In this document: in pieces, positions 1 to 11,781 of the stretch | Position numbering within the stretch: the first letter of the stretch is position 1 | Layout: each line of letters starts with the position of its first letter | Origin: Codonopsis lanceolata | Lineage: Eukaryota; Streptophyta; Magnoliopsida; Asterales; Campanulaceae | Length of the DNA: 64,000 bases | Direction of reading: 5' to 3' | Assembly (NCBI GenBank): GCA_013146195.2 | Contig: CM028383.1 | Location: 14,841,642 to 14,905,641, forward strand | The notes under the pieces: model-generated | Database searches by the model: none | Told to the model about the DNA's origin: nothing | The model's input: only the letters and a program-made list of their open reading frames with translations | Translations under genes and position numbers: made by a program

Positions 1-388
1 AGTATTATACTTTAAGTCTTAATATCTTATTCATTCAAAACTCGATTTGGACAAATAAATATATCATTTTGATGCTCTCATTGAGTAAAACACATTTGCA
101 TAATTACATTCGCCAATAAACAAATGACACGTAAACGAAATTTGTGAGTCAAGTTGAACAATTTCTTTCACTAAAAACACTAATTTTTTTAACAATTATT
201 ATACTTTAAGTCTTGATATCTTCTTATCCAAAACTCGATTTAAACAAATAAATATATCATTTTGATGTTCCTCACCGAGTAGCACACATTTGCGCAATTA
301 CCTTCGCCAACAAACAAATGACACGTAAAGAAATTCGTGCCTCAAGTTGCATAATTTCTTTCACTAAAAACACTAATTTTTCAACAAT
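1..388. repeat. 194-bp tandem repeat, two units
   Basis: The motif ATTATACTTTAAGTCTT occurs at 4 and again at 198, and the following sequence stays parallel through the CAAATGACACGTAAA and TTTCTTTCACTAAAAACACTAA blocks. This gives a period of 194 bp with point differences and small indels. The first unit may continue beyond the left edge. No coding potential is seen. Confidence 0.8.
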
Positions 389-2134
389 AGAAGAGATATA
401 TCTCACATTGGTTAAAAATTGATGTTGGTTTTAAAAATACTATTATTAAATACCAATAGAAGAAATGTATCATACATTGGTTGGAAAGTGATGTTGATTT
501 TCAAAGTCATTTGATAAAAGACTTTTACCATTATTACCAATAGAAGATGTATATCTCACATTAGTTAGAAAATGATGTTAAGTTTAAATTATTTTATATT
601 ATTATCAATAAAAGAGATGTATAACACATTATTTAAAAAGAAAATGTTAGCTTTTAAACTCTTTAGACTAAAGACTTTCACTTTTACAAGAGATGTATCT
701 CATTGGTTAGAAATTGATGTTTATATTAAAATACTATTATTAATTACTAATTGAAAAGATGTATCATACATTGGTTAAAAAGTGATGTTGGTTTTCAAAG
801 TTTTTTTGATAAAAGACTTTTACTATTATTACCAATTGAAGGTGTATAACTCACATTGGTTAAAAAATTATGTTGATTTTTAATTATTTTAGATTATATA
901 AAAAAAACTTACTATTATTAGCAATAGAAGATATATATCACATATTTGTTATAAATTGATGTTGGTTTTAAATTATTATTATTACCAATAAAATAGATAA
1001 ATCTTACATTGGTTAAAAAGTGATGTTGATTTTAAAAGTCTTTAAATAAAAAGACTTCTACTTTTATCATTAATAAAAGATAAGAGAAGAGATATATCGC
1101 ATTATATAGAAAGAGATGTTGGTTTTAAATTATTTTTTTTAGATAAAAAACTTCTATCGCTATTACCAAATGATGAGATATATTACACATTGGTTAGAGA
1201 GTGATGTAGGTATTAAAAATCTATTTATAAAAGACTTAATACCAATAGAAAAAATATATATTTCACATTAGTTAGGAAAGTGATATTGGTTTAAAATGTT
1301 TTTAGGTAATGTATATCGCATTGATTACAAAGAGATCCACATTAGTTAGAAACATATATTAGTTATAAAATTCATAGATAAACGAATTTTTATGTTATTA
1401 TCAATTCAAGAGATGTTCACACATTGTTTACAAGGAGATGTTGGTTTCAAAACTATTTAGATAAAATACTACTACTATTATTATTTTTATGTTATAATCA
1501 ATAGAAAAGATGTATCTCATATCGTTTAGAAAGAGATGTTGATTTCAAAAGTTTTTATATAAAAGACTATTATTATTACTATAGAAGAATGTATCTCACA
1601 TTTGTTAGAAATTAATGTTGGTTTTAAAAATATTATTTTTACCAATAGAAAAGATGTATATCACATGGTTAGAAAGAGATGTTTGTTTTAAAAGTCTTTA
1701 GATAAAAGTCTTAAACTTTTATTACCAATAGAAATAGAAAAAAAAGTATCTCATTGTTAGAATATGAAAAAAAATGTATCTTACATTGTTTAAAAAAAGA
1801 TGTTAGTTTTAAAAGTTTTATAGTAAATATTTTTACTCTTATTACCAATAAAAGATATGTATCTCACATTGTTTAAAAATCAATGTTGGTTTAAAAAATC
1901 TTTAGATTAAAGACTTTTTGTTACAAATAGAATAGATGCATGTATTTCACATTGATTATAAAGTATTCTATTATTATTATCAATAGAAAAGATGTACCAC
2001 ACATTGATTATAAATTATTGTTCGTTTTAAAATTATTATTATTACCAATAGAATAGATGTATCATACATTTGGTAGACGGTAATGTTTGTTTTTAAAGTT
2101 TTTAGATATATGACTTCTACCATTATTATCAATA

Positions 2135-2136
<2 letters not shown>

Positions 2137-2220
<84 letters not shown>
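2137..2220. repeat. (TA)n microsatellite
   Basis: An uninterrupted AT dinucleotide run of about 84 bp lies inside the repeat field. The matching position in the second block copy (near 6590) has only a short ATATGTATATC, so the run expanded in one copy. Confidence 0.95.
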
Positions 2221-2222
<2 letters not shown>

Positions 2223-2747
2223 TACATTGGTTATAAAGTGATGTTGATTTTAATTTAGATAAAATACTTTTACTATTATTATTAATATAAGAGATATCCT
2301 ACATTTGTTAAAAAATGATGTTGGTTTTATAAGTCTTTAGATAAAAGACTTTTACTTTTATCATCAATATAATAGAAGATATGTATCTCACATTATTTAG
2401 GAAGAGATGTTGGTTAGAAAATTTTTAAAATAAAAGACTTCTACAATTATTACCAAATGAAGATATGTATTACACATTGGTTAGAGAGTGATGTTGATTT
2501 TAAAAGTGTACAATTATTAGCAATAAAAGAAAAATATTTCACATTGGTTATAAAAATGATATTGGTTTAAAAAAAATTTAGATGGTGTATCTCACATTGG
2601 TTACAATGAAATATATCTCACATTATTTAGAAATGAGTATTGGTTATAAAAGTCATTAGATAAAGACATCTTTTGTTATTACCAATAGAAAATATGTATC
2701 CACATTGTTTAGAAATGAATGTTAGTTAAAAAGTCTTTTATCTACTA

Positions 2748-3006
2748 CTCCCTCCGTCCCTAAATTATCGTCGTCCTTTCCTTTTTTGTCCGTCCCAAAA
2801 TAATTGTCCAGTTTGAAACTTACTTATTTAGAACATCACTTTTACCATTTTACCCTTACCTTTTCACTCTACTATAATTATGGGTCATATACACATGGAT
2901 TTTAAAGAAAACTACACATTAAATCAATATAAATAATCAAGTCAATTGTTTTTTTCTTAAACTGTGCACCGGGTCGATTAAGACGATTATTTAGGGACGG
3001 AATGAA
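2748..3006. mobile_element. Stowaway-type MITE, 259 bp
   Basis: Starts CTCCCTCCGTCCC and ends with the degraded inverse GGGACGGAATGAA. It is flanked by the target duplication TA (2746-2747 and 3007-3008), as expected for Stowaway (Tc1/mariner) MITEs. The paralogous position in the second block copy (about 7130) lacks it, which gives an empty-site comparison inside the same window. Confidence 0.9.
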
Positions 3007-3556
3007 TACTATTATTACTAATAGAAAATATGTATACCACATGGTTAGAATGTGGTGTTGGTTTTAAAGTATTTAGATAAAAGATTTAAACTTTCATTAC
3101 CAATAAAAAATATAAAATAAGTATCTCACATTGTTTAAAAATGAATTATGATTTTAAAAGTTGTTAACAAAATGACTTCTAATATTATTATCAAGTTAAA
3201 CTTTAATTTTAAAAGTCTATAGATCAAAAAAAAATACTATTATTATTAATACAAAATTATATGTATCTCACGTTAGCTAGAAACTTATATTAATTTTAAA
3301 AGTATTTAGGTAAAAAAAAATCGTTTAATATTAGTAACAATAGAAAAAAAAAATTATAACCATAGAAGAGATTAACAATCTAATTATAATATCTAAAAAT
3401 TATATTATTATTACAAAAAATATATATATCTCATATTATATCTACACGAGCTAAATAACTAATCAATAAAAAGTTAAGTGATAAACATAACTTTTAAAAA
3501 TGTGAACAGTTTTTTAACCGTCTTTAAATAAAGAATGACTCAAGGGAAATTACATA

Positions 3557-3815
3557 CTCCATTTGTCAAAAAATTATTGTCCTATTTAACACAGCATATA
3601 AATTTAGAAAAAAATAACTGATTTAATTATTAATATTAGTTTAATATATATATTTTTTAAAAGTTTATGTGTATATAACATATAATTAAAATATGATTAA
3701 AAAAGTAAAGAGTAAAGAGTAAAAATATTGTTATTAAAAGAAATTATTCTAAAAATTCAATTATCTTATAACAAACAAAAAAATAAAACACGACAATAGT
3801 TGTGGGAAGAGAGAG
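3557..3815. mobile_element. Stowaway-type MITE relic
   Basis: Begins CTCCATTTGTC and ends GGGAAGAGAGAG between TA dinucleotides. The length (259 bp) and the interior (GTCCTATTTAACAC; the region resembling AAGTTTATGTGTATATAACA) match the MITE at 2748. The inverted ends are decayed, so it is an older copy. Confidence 0.65.
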
Positions 3816-3965
3816 TATTTATTGATTGACAACGACATGTCAAGTCAATGAACATTAATCGGAAGGTAATCAAATTGGCGCCCACAATTAGTTAATCTTC
3901 GTATGGAGTACTATTCAGTTGCATACATAAGTAGATATTTCACATTTAGAGTAAACAATAAGAAG

Positions 3966-4748
3966 CAGGGGTGTCAATCCGAGTCGTCAAACTATCAAGT
4001 CGAATCGAACCAAATCGAATCATGCGGTTTGGTTCAGTTTTTGGTGCTATAAGGTTCAGCTCGGTTTGAGATTTTGGGAAGTCGAATGGTTTGGTTTGGT
4101 TTGTGGCTTGACATGTCGAGTCGAGTCAAACCGAACCAAACCAAACAATTTTGAACTGAACCATCAAGTCGAATCATCGAGCCGAACCATCAAATCGAAC
4201 CACCGAGCCAAACAACAAATTCTTTAGAATTCTTAACCTTTATACTTTAGTACTCTTATACTATTAATATTTTTATACTATATAAACTATAAGGTTAATA
4301 TTAGTATTTAGGAATTTACCTTTAAACTTTTTGAATTTACATAAACGTTTTAAATATCATGTACGTTATTGTATTTTTATTATATTTGATTCAATTTATT
4401 GATTATAAGAGTTAAAAATGTTAATCCTTTTATTTGAAAGTTTGTGCAATTTTTTAAAAAGTGAGTTTATGAATATAATTGTATTATATTTAATTTTTTA
4501 GTCTTTTTTTTAACGTGTTTTTATAATATTTCTTGGTTTACTTAAATTTTGAATGAGTAGAACTCTTTATAAATTAAGACCGAAATGAAACCAAACCACG
4601 GAACCGAGTCGAACCATCATGGTTCGGTTCGGTTCGGTTCGGTTCAGCTCAAAACTTTAAACGGTTTAGCTTTGGTTTGATTTTTCTCAAACCGATGGCA
4701 TGCGGTTCAGCTTATAATTTGTTCCAAGTCGAACCATTTACACCCCTA
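3966..4748. mobile_element. Non-autonomous hAT element, 783 bp
   Basis: The ends are CAGGGGTGTCAAT and ATTTACACCCCTA (inverse TAGGGGTGTAAAT). A perfect 8-bp target duplication ATAAGAAG lies at 3958-3965 and 4749-4756, as expected of hAT transposition. The interior is subterminal repeats of GGTTCGGTT / AACCGAACC in both orientations, typical of transposase-binding ends, with an AT-rich centre and no ORF. Confidence 0.92.
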
Positions 4749-7700
4749 ATAAGAAGTACAAATGATATTACTAATTTTTTTGGATAAAAGGTTTTTATCA
4801 TTATTATTAATAGAAGATATATATATCGTATATTAATTAAAAAATAATGTTAATTTTTAATTATTTTAGATTATATAAAAAAAACTTACTATTATTAGCA
4901 ATAGAAGATATATATTACACATTTGTTATTAATTGATGTTGGTTTTAAATTACTATTATTACCAATAAAAACGATAAATCTTACATTGCTTGAAAAGTGA
5001 TATGTTGGTTTTATAATGATTTTTGATTAAAAAAAACGTCTACTACTATTATCAAATGATGAGATATATTTTACATCAGTTAGAGAATGATGTAAGTATT
5101 AAAAGTCTGTTTATAAAAGATTTAATGCCAATAGAAGAAATATGTATTTCACATTGGTTAGGAAAGTGATATTGATTTAAAATGTTTTTAGATAATGTAT
5201 CTCACATTGGTTGTAAAGAGATCCACATTATTCAGAAACATATATTGGTTATTAAATTCATACATAAATTTTTTTTTGTGTTATTATCAATACAAGAGAT
5301 GTATCGCACATTGTTTACAAAAAGATGTTTGTTTCACAACTCTTTAGATAAAATATTACTACTATTATTATTTTTATGTTGTAACCAATAGAAAAATGTA
5401 TCTCATATTGTTTAGAAAGAAATGTTGATTTCAAAAGTTTTTATATAAAAGACTATTATTATTACTATAGAAGAATATATTTCACATTTGTTAGAAATTA
5501 ATACTGGTTTTAAAAATACTATTATTACCAATAGAAAAGATGTATACCACATGGTTAGAAAGGGATGTTTGCTTTAAAAGTCTTAAATTTTTATTACCAA
5601 TAGAAATATAAAGGAAATATCTCACATTGTTAGAATATGAATAATGATCTTAAAAGTCTCAAAATAAATATTTCAATACCATAAAGCCTAAAATTTAAGG
5701 TGTCTGCTAACGCATATATGTTAAAAAGCTTTCATTTGGACGAAAATTTATTTTTCTTTTCATTCATGACAATGATGATAAAAACTATACAATATTATTT
5801 TTATTATTACTATTGCTATTGCTATTATTTTTTTATAACAATAATACTATTATTATTCTCAAGCATTCATGTGTGACTCATTGTTTTTCAACCATTACCT
5901 ATTAATAATATGTATTAATAATTAATACAATAATAAGATATTAATCTCTTATATTGTTAATAGTTGAAGTCTTATATATATAAAAATTTACAACCAAAAT
6001 TATTTTCAAACCAATGTGGGATATAACTCTTCTATTAGTAACAAAATGTTAGATTTTTAATCTAATAACTTTTAAAACCAAAATCAATTTATAACAAATA
6101 TGAAATACATCACTACTAATATTATCAATAGAAAAGATGTATTTTACATTGGTTATAAATTGATGTTAGTTTTGAAAGTATTTTGATAAAAGATTTTTTA
6201 CTTTTATCACCATAGAATAGATGTATTATACATTGTTTAGAAAAAAAATATATTAGCTTTAAAAGTTATATATTAAAAACTTTTACTCTTATTACCAATT
6301 AAAGATATGTATCTCACATTGTTTAAAAATAGACGTTGGTTTAAAAAGTCTTTAGATTAAAGACTTTTTGTTACAAATAGAATAAATGAATGTATCTCAC
6401 ATTGGTTACAAAGTATTCTACTATTATTATCAATAGAAGAGATGTATCACACATTGGTTATAAATGAATTTTGGTTTTAAAAATACAATTATTATCAATA
6501 GAATAAATGTATCATACATTTAGTAGAGGGTAATGTTGGTTTTCAAAGTCTTTAGATATAAGACTTCTACCATTATTATCAATAGAATATGTATATCTCA
6601 TATTGGTTAGAAAATGATGTTGATTTTAATTTTAGATAAAAGACTTTTACTACTATTAACTACTAATAGAAGAGATATCCTATATTGATTAAAAAATTAT
6701 GTTGATTTTAAAAATCTTTAGATAAAAGACTTTTACTTTTATCATCAATATAATAGAAGAGATGTATCGCATATTACTTAGGAAGAGATATTGGTTATAA
6801 AATTTTTAAGATAAAAGACTTCCACTATTATTATCAAATAAGGATATGTATTCCACATTGGTTAGACAGTAATTTTGATTTTAAAAGCCTACAATTATTA
6901 ACAATAGAAGAAAAGAATTCCACATTGGTTTGAAAAGTGATATTATTTTAAAAAGTTTTTAGATGATATATCCCATATTGGTTATAAAGAAATGTATCTC
7001 ACTTTATTTAGAAATGAATATTGGTTATAAAAGTCATTCGATAAAAGACATTTTTATCTTATTACCAATAGGAAATATGTATCCACATTCTTTAGAAATA
7101 GATATTGGTTAAAAAGTTTTTTATCTACTATTATTATTATTATTTTAAAATATGTATATCATATGGTTAGAATGTGTTGTTGGTTTTAAAAGTCTTTAGA
7201 TAAAAGATTTAAACTTTCATTACCAATAAAAATAGAAAATAAGTATCTCACATTATTTAAAAATGAATTATGATTTTAAAAGTTTTTAACAAAATGACTT
7301 CTAATATTATTATCAAGTTAGATATTAATTTTAAAAGTCTTTAGATCAAAGATTTTAGCTTAATTACAAATACAAAATATGTATCTCATATTAGTTAGAA
7401 ACTTATGTTAATTTAAAAAGTATTTAGGTAAAAAAAATCGTTTAATATTAGTAATAATAGAAAAAAAAAATTATAACCATGAAAGAGATTAACAATCTAA
7501 TTATAATGTCCAAAAGTTATATTATTATTATAAAAATATATATATTTCATATTATATCCGTGTAAAACACAAACTAAATAATTAGTTTATATTAATAATT
7601 TCCGCATAGACTAAATAACTAGTAATGTATATAACTAGGCAAAATTCACTTAGTAATGTGTGGTTGGGGGACGGGCCCGGAATAGAGCGGATACTATTAG

Positions 7701-7840
7701 TAGTACTTCATCCGAACCATTCCCCAATTTCTAAATTGATTATACTCCTTTATCCCCTCCATATTTTGTCTAACCTATCTATCAACTTCGGATCAATTTA
7801 GCTCAATTATTTGATTCGATTCGAAATTGTCGTCCCTACC

Positions 7841-7965
7841 TTTTATGATGTGTTTGTTTACAAGAAAGTAGTATAAGAAAAATAAATTATTGAGAAGTTG
7901 ATATTAGTATATATTCGTAATAATTAGACTTGTACTACTTTCTTGTAAACAAACACATCATAAAA
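7841..7965. repeat. Foldback with perfect 33-nt arms
   Basis: Arm 7841-7873 (TTTTATGATGTGTTTG...) is exactly reverse-complementary to 7933-7965, with a 59-nt spacer. A partial third arm (TTTGTACTACTTTCTTGTAA) follows at about 7978-8000, so one arm was copied directly. It may be a MITE end. The rest of 7621-8999 shows only AT-rich DNA and a decayed MITE end near 8590-8700. Confidence 0.85.
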
Positions 7966-8999
7966 AGATTACGAATATTTGTACTACTTTCTTGTAAACA
8001 ATATTTGTAGATCCAGTCTTATGGTAAAAAAGATTTCACTAAAAAGATTATGAGTTTTTCAATAAAAACAGTGAAAATCTAACAAAATATCAAACCCTCG
8101 AATAAGACAATGTAGTTTGTAGAGGAAACTCACAAAAACACGAACAAAACAAACATGAGATTAAAAATAAGTTTCCTAACAACTAAGAAAACAAACTTAC
8201 AAACAATCAAACTGCCAATGCAGTTCATGATATTACTGCATTCACAACTACACCAAATACTTCAAGTAATGCTCTCAGATTTACTCTCTATGCAATTTTT
8301 GTCTCCCACTTGTGTAGCAATCTGACAAGGTATTCTTGTATATATACTCGAGCTAGAGTCTAAATAAACAAGAAAACGAAATACTTCAAGGAAATATAGA
8401 GTTATGAAATAAAGAGATTTAGTTTCCAAAATTAGTTTCCTTATTTAAAATAACAATCTTACCAAATATTTTGTCAAACTTAAACAAGGACTTTTGAGAG
8501 TTTGTAGGAAGTGTTAAATATGGTAACTACTTATTATTGCTTTTGAATCATGAAAGGGCACAACAATAAATTAAAATAGGTCGACCCTATTTTACCTTTA
8601 CAAAATTGTAAGCATACTTTTTTTAAAAATTGACTCTTAATATGAAACATTCCAAAATAATATGATGAACTTTTTGTCTGAAACGAATGAAGTACAAAAT
8701 TAACTATTAATAGTAATTCGATTGGTATTCATATGCCAATTTTAATATTTATCTAATTTTAGTTTTGTTCAAAATATTTCAATTAGTTATGACGAGTTTA
8801 GAAAATCTTTTTATTATAAACTGTTTTTGCAATTTTTTGTATTAAAACCTTGCATCACACAAGTACTAAACTAGTTAAGTTAATAAACTCTTTGACTTTC
8901 CAAGATTACCCTTAATGTGCTATACGTGCATGAAATTAAGAGAATTACTTCAAAGGTAATAATAGTCTTATCATATTAATTTCTACTCTTTGTCTTTGT

Positions 9000-9770
9000 C
9001 CACACAAATTGCCGAGGCTGGCTACCACGTATCCGACAATGGATGACCTTTTCTTCATCCTTTGTCCGAACTAAATCATCCCACTAGGAAATGAATCTTC
9101 GAGCCGTCGTTCCTGTGGAGCTTTGAACAGAGAAAGTAAATAGTAATGAAAGGGATCGAGCAGCTATCGAATTCTTGTATGCAAGTTAGATATTAATGTG
9201 CATTGATGCTTAGTTTCGATTCGGGTATCGTTGGTTTCGATTCGGGTATGTTTCAAAGCGACATCTTTGGTTTTGATTCGAGCATCGTTAGTTTCGATTT
9301 GAGCAATGAGCATCATTGGTTTCGATGTGGCAGTGTAGGTCATGCTAACTTTCTAAGTCAGTTCAAAGTGTGCTAATCATGAATTCCATTACAGGTACAA
9401 AGCTATGAATGAAGTAGAGCAAAGTACGTCAATCTTATAACTTCTTACCTGGAATCTATCTTCTTGCAATCTTATAGTCTCACTTTTTCGGAAAAGAGAT
9501 GTAGAACACAAAAGTCAAGTCTTTCGAGTGAACTCGGGAAAGAGGGATATTAGGCGGAAGGAATAGGCAAAGAAGGGAATCTACAATGTATCAGTCTTTC
9601 CGGGCTTTCATTTACGCTTCTTACAGTACGAAAAGAGGAAGAAGAAAATGAAGGGGAGAGGTAGCATGGGCATTTTAGGAAGAAAAAACAGAAAGGGAAA
9701 TTTGCAATTGAAAAAAAAAAATAGTGCACTGTAGCGGTTATAATTCCAGCAAATGGTATCGGTCCGTAAT
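9000..9770. other. GC-richer unannotated stretch, no gene
   Basis: Base composition rises against its surroundings. A TTTCGATTCGGGTATCGTTGG-like motif is repeated four to five times at about 9214-9330. The stretch from about 9500 to 9700 (CTTTCGAGTGAACTCGGG, CAGTCTTTCCGGGCTTTC) has the look of plant mitochondrial spacer DNA. I see no intact ORF, and an organelle origin is only a guess. Confidence 0.25.
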
Positions 9771-10163
9771 TATTCATTCACTTTATCCATCACTTGTCTC
9801 ATTATTTTGCTCTTTATCTTTTCTTTATTTTTCATAAATCATTACAAAAGTACGAAAAACCCACGAATTACATAATGAACCGCCTATTCAACTTGGACAC
9901 ATTTTGTTGCTGGAAAAATACATCGAGAGAGAGAAGATATTATTCTGTATAACTAGAGTGGGCAAAAGCACCCTGCCCAATGGGTCGGTCCAATCAATAC
10001 AATATTTTGATTGGTTGGGCTTTAGATTTGGAGATCCAAAAAATTTAGGCCTTTTGGCCCAATCTAGTAGGCCCATGGCTCCTATAAAGAAACCCAGATT
10101 TTTTGGGCCGGACCAGCCCAATCACATTGGTGAATTGTTGTACTTTTTTTGGTACTAGAGTGG

Positions 10164-10410
10164 AGTCTAGAAGACAGTTTGATATGACTTATTTTGAGGT
10201 GCTTATAACTTATGACTTATCATAAGTTGTTTTTGAAATATTTGATTTCACTTATGGTAAGATAAGTCATAAGTCATGTACAACTCACTTAAAGCACATG
10301 CATGTAAGGCCATAAGTTTTAAGCACTAAACCTAGTGCTTAATTTTACTTTTAAAAAACATGTGAGTCATCTTTTTTATCGAAATTTTATATATTCCATG
10401 ATTATCCTTC

Positions 10411-10453
<43 letters not shown>

Positions 10454-10898
10454 CAACAACAACAACAAAAAGTAATAATAATAACAATTATTATTATTAT
10501 TATAAATAATAATAATAAAAGGAATTATAATAATATTAATAAATAATAATATGAATAATGATAATTGTTATAATAATAATAATAAATATAGTATTAATAA
10601 TGATAAATCTAATAATAATAATAATAATTATTATTATTATTATTATTACTAATAATACTATTATTATTATTAATTAATATTAATAATAATATAGTAAAAA
10701 ATTGTAATAATAATAAGTAGTAGTAATAATAAAAGTAATATTAATATTAATATCAATATTATAATAATAAAATACAATATTAACAATAATAAAATCAATA
10801 ATAATAATATTATTAACATATAAATAAATAAAATAATAATGATAATAATATTATTAAAATTAATAATAATAGTAATAATAATAGTAATAGTAATAATA

Positions 10899-10970
<72 letters not shown>

Positions 10971-11196
10971 GTAATAATAATAATAATAGTAGTAGTAGTA
11001 GTAGTAGTAATAGTAATAGTAATAATAGTAATAATAATAATAATAATAATAGTAATAGTAATAATAATAATAATAATAGTAATAAGTTAAATCAAACATC
11101 ACTAGTTATTAGTTATCGGTCATAAGTCATAACTAATAAGTTATCAGTCATAAATCATAAGTCATCAGCACATCAATAAGCTAAATCAAACAGACT
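10164..11196. mobile_element. MITE with expanded AT-rich centre
   Basis: The left arm has AGTTTGATATGACTTA then GTGCTTATAACTTATGACTT. The right arm, read inverted, has GTTTGATTTAGCTTATTGAT then GTGCTGATGACTTATGATT. The arms carry repeated TTATGACTTAT motifs. The centre is the AAT-type microsatellite. A related element with the same arm words and its own AAT tract lies at 31617-32060. Confidence 0.55.
10412..11085. repeat. AAT/ATA compound microsatellite, about 670 bp
   Basis: Long runs of AAT, with interspersed AGT, AAC and ATT triplets, make up this stretch. The apparent 80-residue poly-Tyr and poly-Ile ORFs here are simply translations of the triplet repeat and are not genes. Confidence 0.97.
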
Positions 11197-11781
11197 CATA
11201 TATTTTTGGTGATGAATCATGACTCGTGGATTGTAATTTGCTAGCTCAATTCAATTTAGAACTTTGAAGGGCTTCATCAACTATTTTTTGACTTTAAATT
11301 GCAGATTTTATAATTTTATGGTTGATTTAATTTCAGATTGAAAAGCCCAATAGCCCAAGAGAAGGTTGGGCTGGGCTATCTTTTCTTAGGCCCATCGAAA
11401 TTTGGGACAATCTAACCCAAAAATAAACTTTGGTCTACTAAATTTGCATCGGGTCGGCTCAGCCCATTGCCAGCTCTATCAGTATAGTATATTGCTGTTG
11501 TTACAATAAAAAATACTAATATCCAAAAATAATCCAACTACTAGATCCATACACACTAATTCAACATCCACATTCATGTGTGATGAGCAGCAATACACAA
11601 ATACGGTGTACAAAACAAAGACAAGAAAGCTCTCGCTGCAAGCCTGCAACTACAAACTAATTCAAATGATGAACTAACGAATTTACTTTGTTTTGCATAT
11701 CATACAAGCTGACAATGTTGCTCCAGATTGACACTCGCCATTGTAGAAACGTTCTTGATTTTTATTCGCAAATTAACAAAT

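Larger units (their letters stand above)
389..7620. repeat. AT-rich short-repeat field, internally duplicated
   Basis: This is a long run of degenerate units of roughly 70-95 bp. Each combines a block like TCTCACATTGGTTAGAAA, then TGATGTTGGTTTTAAAAG, then a near-palindrome AAAGTCTTT...AAAGACTTT, then ACTATTATTACCAATAGAAG. Unit order in about 860-3480 recurs in about 4850-7570, so the array was also copied as a block. A similar stretch in reverse orientation lies at 29750-30030. The few short ORFs here are chance. Confidence 0.8.
9954..11478. mobile_element. hAT-like non-autonomous element
   Basis: The ends are TAGAGTGGGCAAAAG and CCATTGCCAGCTCTA (inverse TAGAGCTGGCAATGG), which are hAT-like. 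The subterminal parts are rich in GGCCCA / TGGGCC motifs on both sides (9990-10125 and 11340-11465). A near duplication TCTGTATA (9944-9951) and TCAGTATA (11479-11486) is present, but the left copy is two bases away from the terminus. A MITE with a microsatellite is nested inside. Confidence 0.6.

Noticed and set aside
10839..11102. Long poly-Ile and poly-Tyr open frames on both strands
   Set aside because: They are translations of the AAT/ATA triplet microsatellite and carry no other protein signal.
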